Below the pieces are notes generated by a model. The model searched no databases and had not been told where the DNA came from. It worked only from the letters and a program-made list of their open reading frames with translations. 54,624 nucleotides of DNA, taken from assembly GCA_964545205.1 (NCBI GenBank), contig CAZJFH010000031.1, positions 1-54,624 of the forward strand, in the 5' to 3' direction. The position numbers and the translations under genes were made by a program. The stretch comes from CAZJFH01 sp964545205 (lineage in GTDB: Bacteria > Pseudomonadota > Alphaproteobacteria > Rhodospirillales > Magnetospirillaceae). This document shows positions 51,631 to 54,624 of the stretch, piece by piece (within the stretch, counting starts at the first letter, position 1; each line of letters begins with the position of its first letter).

Positions 51631-53409
51631 CTACTCGGCGGCCGAGCGCGCCTGCTCCTCGACCATGCGGCGCATGACGTCGCCGGTGGCGATGATGCCG
51701 ATCGCCTTGCCGGCGTCGGTGACCACCAGGTGGTGGACGCGCTTGCCGGTCATCACCGACACCGCCTCGGTCAGGGTGACGTCGGCCTCGATCGTGTAGG
51801 GATCGGGGGTCATGACGTCGCGCACCGGCATGGCGCGGACGACATGGCTCGGGCGTCCCTGACCGGCCAGCACGACGTCGGTGTGCGAGACGATGCCCAC
51901 CGGCTTGCCCTGGTCGGCGACCACCACCGCGGTGGTGTTGCGCGACAGCATGATGCGCGCCGCCGCGTCGACGGTGTCGCCGGGGGCGACCATCGACATG
52001 TCGCGGACCATGATGTCGCGGACCAGCGCGTCGTCGTTGGCCACCCCGCCGGCGGCGGCGGCGGCCTCGGCGACGTCGCCCAGCGGCATCGACAGCGGCA
52101 GCGGCCGCGGCGTGTCGTGGACGTCGCCGGCGGGCAGGTGCGGATGCGGCAGCGCCACCGGCTCGGGGCTCGAAGCGCCGAGGCCGAACTCCTTGGCGCC
52201 GACCAGCACGCCCATGTTGCCGTGCGGATGCTTGTTCTCGTACATCAGCTGATGGACGTGCGGGATCTCGTCCCAGGTGAAGCCGCGCGACAGGCAGGGA
52301 TCGATCAGGCCGTCGATCACCATCTGGTTGAAGGCGGCGCACTGGGCGTCGTTGGCGAAGTGCGAGCCCTGCACGCGCTTCTGGCGCATCCACATGTAGC
52401 GCAGGTCGACGGTGGCGTTGTAGCCGGTGGTGCCGGCGCAGACGACGACCATGCCGCCGGTGTCGCAGACGAACAGCGACGTCGGGATCGTGCTCTCGCC
52501 GGGATGCTCGAAGACGATGCGCGGCTGCTTCTTCTCGCCGAGCACGTCCCAGATCTCCTTGCCGAAGGCGCGCACGCCCTTGAGCCACTTGTTGTAGCCG
52601 GCGGTGTCCTTCCAGTGCGGCAGCATGCCCCAGTGGTCGAACTTGTTGCGGTTGATGCAGCCCTTGGCGCCGAGCTGCATGCAGTAGTCGATCTTGTCGT
52701 CGCTGGAGATGATCGCGATCGGGATCGCGCCCTTGGCGCGGGCGATCTGGATCGCCATCGAGCCGAGGCCGCCGGCGCCGCCCCAGATCAGGGCGACGTC
52801 GCCGGCACGCAGCGCATGCTCGTTCCAGCCCAGCAGCATGCGGTAGGCGGTGGCGCCGACCAGCATGTAGGCGGCGGCCGCCTCCCAGGTCAGGTGCTTG
52901 GGCTTGGGCACGCACTGGGTGCCGCGGACGCGGGCGAACTGGGCGAAGCTGCCGTAGTTGGTCTCGTAGCCCCAGATGCGGTAGGTCGGCGAGTACATCT
53001 GGTCGATGCCGGCCTGGACCGACGGGCATTCCGGGTCGTAGGTGGCGCAGTGGACGACGACCTCGTCGCCGACCTTCACGTTCTTCACCTTCGACCCGAT
53101 CTTGTAGACGATGCCCGACGCGTCGGAGCCGCCGATGTGGAATTCCTCGGGCTCGCCGGCCTTGTTGCGGGCGGCGATGACGTTGATCGGGATGCCGAGG
53201 CCGGCCCAGACGTTGTTGTAGTTGATGCCGGCCGCCATGATGTAGACCAGCACGTCGTAGGGGCCGATCTCGGGCGTGTCGACGACCTCGAGCTTGAAGG
53301 CGTCCTTGGGCTCGCCGAACCGCTCGGGGCGGATAAGCCAGGCGTGCATCTTCGGCGGCACTTCGCCGATGGGCGGCATCTCGCCGATTTCGTAGAGTTC
53401 CTTACTCAC
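51631..53409 (-). CDS. ccr: Crotonyl-CoA carboxylase/reductase fused to a C-terminal CBS pair
   Basis: Reductive carboxylation of crotonyl-CoA with CO2 and NADPH to ethylmalonyl-CoA, the key step of the ethylmalonyl-CoA pathway. 592 residues, against the ~430 usual for Ccr. Residues 1-412 are a normal Ccr: MHAWLIRPERFGEP, AGINYNNVWAGLG (N65), RIWGYETNYGSFAQFARV (E149), LIWGGAGGLGSMAIQIARAK, and GSHFANDAQCA (H350); N, E and H match positions reported as CO2-binding in Kitasatospora Ccr. A Pro/Ala linker (413-460) leads to two CBS domains (about 462-515 and 525-585; DIMVRDMSMVAPGDTVDAAA, VMTPDPYTIEADVTLTEAVS). The GTG at 53409 follows GGAGG. ccr is divergent from a membrane protein. Confidence 0.94.
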   Translation of the reverse strand: MSKELYEIGEMPPIGEVPPKMHAWLIRPERFGEPKDAFKLEVVDTPEIGPYDVLVYIMAAGINYNNVWAGLGIPINVIAARNKAGEPEEFHIGGSDASGIVYKIGSKVKNVKVGDEVVVHCATYDPECPSVQAGIDQMYSPTYRIWGYETNYGSFAQFARVRGTQCVPKPKHLTWEAAAAYMLVGATAYRMLLGWNEHALRAGDVALIWGGAGGLGSMAIQIARAKGAIPIAIISSDDKIDYCMQLGAKGCINRNKFDHWGMLPHWKDTAGYNKWLKGVRAFGKEIWDVLGEKKQPRIVFEHPGESTIPTSLFVCDTGGMVVVCAGTTGYNATVDLRYMWMRQKRVQGSHFANDAQCAAFNQMVIDGLIDPCLSRGFTWDEIPHVHQLMYENKHPHGNMGVLVGAKEFGLGASSPEPVALPHPHLPAGDVHDTPRPLPLSMPLGDVAEAAAAAGGVANDDALVRDIMVRDMSMVAPGDTVDAAARIMLSRNTTAVVVADQGKPVGIVSHTDVVLAGQGRPSHVVRAMPVRDVMTPDPYTIEADVTLTEAVSVMTGKRVHHLVVTDAGKAIGIIATGDVMRRMVEEQARSAAE

Positions 53410-53479
53410 CTTATGACCTCCGTCTTGGCCGGAGCCGTTATGCTGCACCACAGCATTTCATGTCACAAGGCTGACACAC

Positions 53480-53544
53480 TTGTAATCTTGCAATGTTGCA
53501 AGCCTCTCGCCGCCCGGGCGGCGTGTTTTTGCAATGTCTGCAAA
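53480..53544 (-). promoter_or_regulatory. TTGCAA-type repeats in the ccr upstream region
   Basis: TTGTAA-TC-TTGCAA-TG-TTGCAA at 53480-53501 gives three TTGnAA units at 8-base spacing. At 53528-53544 a second site reads TTTGCA-N5-TGCAAA (perfect 6-bp arms). They lie 71-135 bases upstream of the ccr GTG. RamB/PccR-type regulators recognise TTTGCAAA-like motifs, so these are candidate ScfR operators, though spacing differs from what I recall for PccR. The remaining part of the 217-base intergenic region has no other clear element. Confidence 0.55.
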
Positions 53545-53626
53545 CCCCGCCGCGCTCGCGCCGCCGCGCGCCGGGATTGACTCGCCGGCCGGCCGCTCAC
53601 ACCATGGGTTCATCAGGAGGGCGGCC

Positions 53627-54541
53627 GTGGCGTGGCGCGAACCCGACCGAACCAGGATCACGAGCTGGGCCAACGTCTTGCTGGGCGTGGCGTTGTCGGG
53701 CGGCGGCGTCGCGCTGGCCGCCTGGGCCTGGCAGCGCCACCAGGCCGGCGCGTACGACCTGCCGATCCCGATCTTCGCCGTCCTGGCGCTGCTGGGTGTC
53801 GCCACGACGGTTTGGGGCGGCGTCCTGACCCGCTCCGCGCTGGCCTGGCGCCGGCATGCCGAGGCGCCGTGGCACGTGCGCGCCGACTGGCGGCGCAACC
53901 GCGTCCACGACACCATCGATCCGTGGTGGATCGAACTGTGGGCCGTGGCGGTGCTGGCCAGCGTGCTGGCCGTCGCCCTCGCGCAGTACGTCGGCACGAT
54001 GTCTCTGCCGGGATTCGCGGCGGTCGCCGAGCGCCTCGGCGAGGTCGAGGCCGCCGCCCGGGCGCCGGCGATCGAGCCCTGGTGGCCGGCGGCGGCGCTC
54101 GCGGCGGCGGTGGTGGCGGTTCCCGCGCTGGCGCTGGCCGGCGACCGGCTGCGCTTCGGCGAGAGTCACCTCAGCCTCGAGGCGGTGCCGGCGACGACCG
54201 GCGCGCCGTTGCGCGGACGGGTGTCGTTCACGCGCCGGCCGGCGGCGCCGCTGCGGGCGACGGTGGTGTTGCGGTGCAGCCGGTTCTCGTTCCGAATCCG
54301 GCCGTACAACCATGTCCGCCACCAGACCCTGTGGCAGGCCGAACTTGCCGGCCATGTCGAGCCGGACGGCACGCTGGCCTTCGCGTTCGCGGTGCCGCCC
54401 GACCTGCCGGGCACGCGGCAGCCGGGGTTGCGCTACGTCCGCTGGCGGCTCCTGGTCCGCGCCGGGCCGCCGCTGCTGGGACTGCGACGCGGCTTCACCC
54501 TGCCGGTGTTCGAGCCCGACCGGAGCCGGTCGACCGGCTGA
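53627..54541 (+). CDS. Membrane protein of unknown function with C-terminal beta-rich domain
   Basis: 304 residues. Three or four hydrophobic segments (about 12-34, 44-65, 106-126 and 155-175) precede a soluble beta-type domain (GAPLRGRVSFTRRPAAPLRA, VVLRCSRFSFRIRPYNHVRH) reminiscent of arrestin-like folds. No known family recognised. The start is GTG at 53627 with AGGAGG six bases upstream, favoured over the ATG at 53534. It is divergent from ccr and ends before a strong terminator. Confidence 0.75.
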   Translation: MAWREPDRTRITSWANVLLGVALSGGGVALAAWAWQRHQAGAYDLPIPIFAVLALLGVATTVWGGVLTRSALAWRRHAEAPWHVRADWRRNRVHDTIDPWWIELWAVAVLASVLAVALAQYVGTMSLPGFAAVAERLGEVEAAARAPAIEPWWPAAALAAAVVAVPALALAGDRLRFGESHLSLEAVPATTGAPLRGRVSFTRRPAAPLRATVVLRCSRFSFRIRPYNHVRHQTLWQAELAGHVEPDGTLAFAFAVPPDLPGTRQPGLRYVRWRLLVRAGPPLLGLRRGFTLPVFEPDRSRSTG

Positions 54542-54568
54542 GGTGACGCCCGCGGGCGGCGGAAACGC

Positions 54569-54600
54569 CAAAAGCCCGCCTCGTGGGAGGCGGGCTTTTG
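54569..54600 (+). terminator. Rho-independent terminator at the right end
   Basis: CAAAAGCCCGCCTC, loop gtg, then GGAGGCGGGCTTTTG: a perfect ~13-bp stem with A and T tracts, 27 bases after the stop of the membrane protein gene. Its symmetry suggests that it can act in both directions. Confidence 0.85.
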
Positions 54601-54624
54601 CGGGATCTTGGTTGCGGGGGCCGG

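Overview
The window is a very GC-rich, densely coded chromosomal stretch that I read as an alphaproteobacterium, probably in or near the Rhodospirillales. The reasons are the C4-pathway 5-aminolevulinate synthase, crotonyl-CoA carboxylase/reductase with a short-chain fatty acyl-CoA regulator nearby, PEP-CTERM, TRAP and DUF2934 families, and GGGAGAGGG-type dispersed palindromes. I see no rRNA, tRNA, CRISPR array, integrase or transposase. It looks like core-plus-accessory chromosome and not a plasmid or prophage.

Layout. 1-2.0 kb: the 3' end of a periplasmic nitrate reductase operon (napA end, napB, napC) closed by a terminator. 2.0-8.1 kb, mostly minus strand: a CBS-pair protein, an ExoD-like protein, hemA, a class III aminotransferase, a small unknown protein and a thioredoxin/NHL-repeat protein. 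8.3-11.1 kb, plus strand: a small histidine kinase, a PEP-CTERM protein and a tandem universal stress protein. 11.1-15.0 kb, minus strand: an SDR, cyanide-insensitive-type bd oxidase (cydAB) and a DUF2934 protein. 15.2-18.1 kb: a 963-residue membrane-anchored protein built almost entirely of an unbroken 25-residue repeat. 18.1-25.1 kb: small secreted or regulatory proteins, a hemerythrin, DUF72, an ArsB/NhaD-type transporter with a CBS protein, and a bacterial eRF1-like protein. 25.1-33.3 kb: a BASS transporter and a TRAP system (dctP, dctQ, dctM), interrupted by a DUF559 gene bracketed by palindromic repeats, divergent from a fused 5-oxoprolinase/hydantoinase that carries one of the same repeats in frame. 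33.4-40.6 kb: a hybrid histidine kinase, an ABC-F ATPase, ndk, a PRC-barrel protein and small unknowns. 40.9-44.9 kb: an octaheme cytochrome c with a cytochrome b partner, then a phospholipase D-family protein. 45.0-54.6 kb: greB, an SbtA/SbtB-like bicarbonate-transporter operon with a LysR regulator, an ScfR/RamB-type regulator, a hydrolase/methyltransferase pair, and crotonyl-CoA carboxylase/reductase fused to a CBS pair, facing a membrane protein.

How the genes fit together. Respiratory flexibility is prominent: nitrate reduction (Nap), an octaheme cytochrome of the tetrathionate reductase family with its own quinol-linked cytochrome b, and a high-affinity bd oxidase, with hemA supplying haem precursor. 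The right-hand 9 kb looks like a C2/short-chain acyl-CoA assimilation neighbourhood: Ccr fixes CO2 onto crotonyl-CoA, an ScfR-family regulator lies nearby with TTGCAA-type sites in the ccr promoter, and an SbtA-type transporter could supply inorganic carbon.

Most notable observations: a Ccr-CBS fusion; a roughly 28-unit, indel-free 25-residue repeat rod; palindromic repeats that insert in frame into a catabolic enzyme, bracket a DUF559 gene and supply translation start regions for TRAP genes. All functional statements are read from sequence by eye, without database searches.
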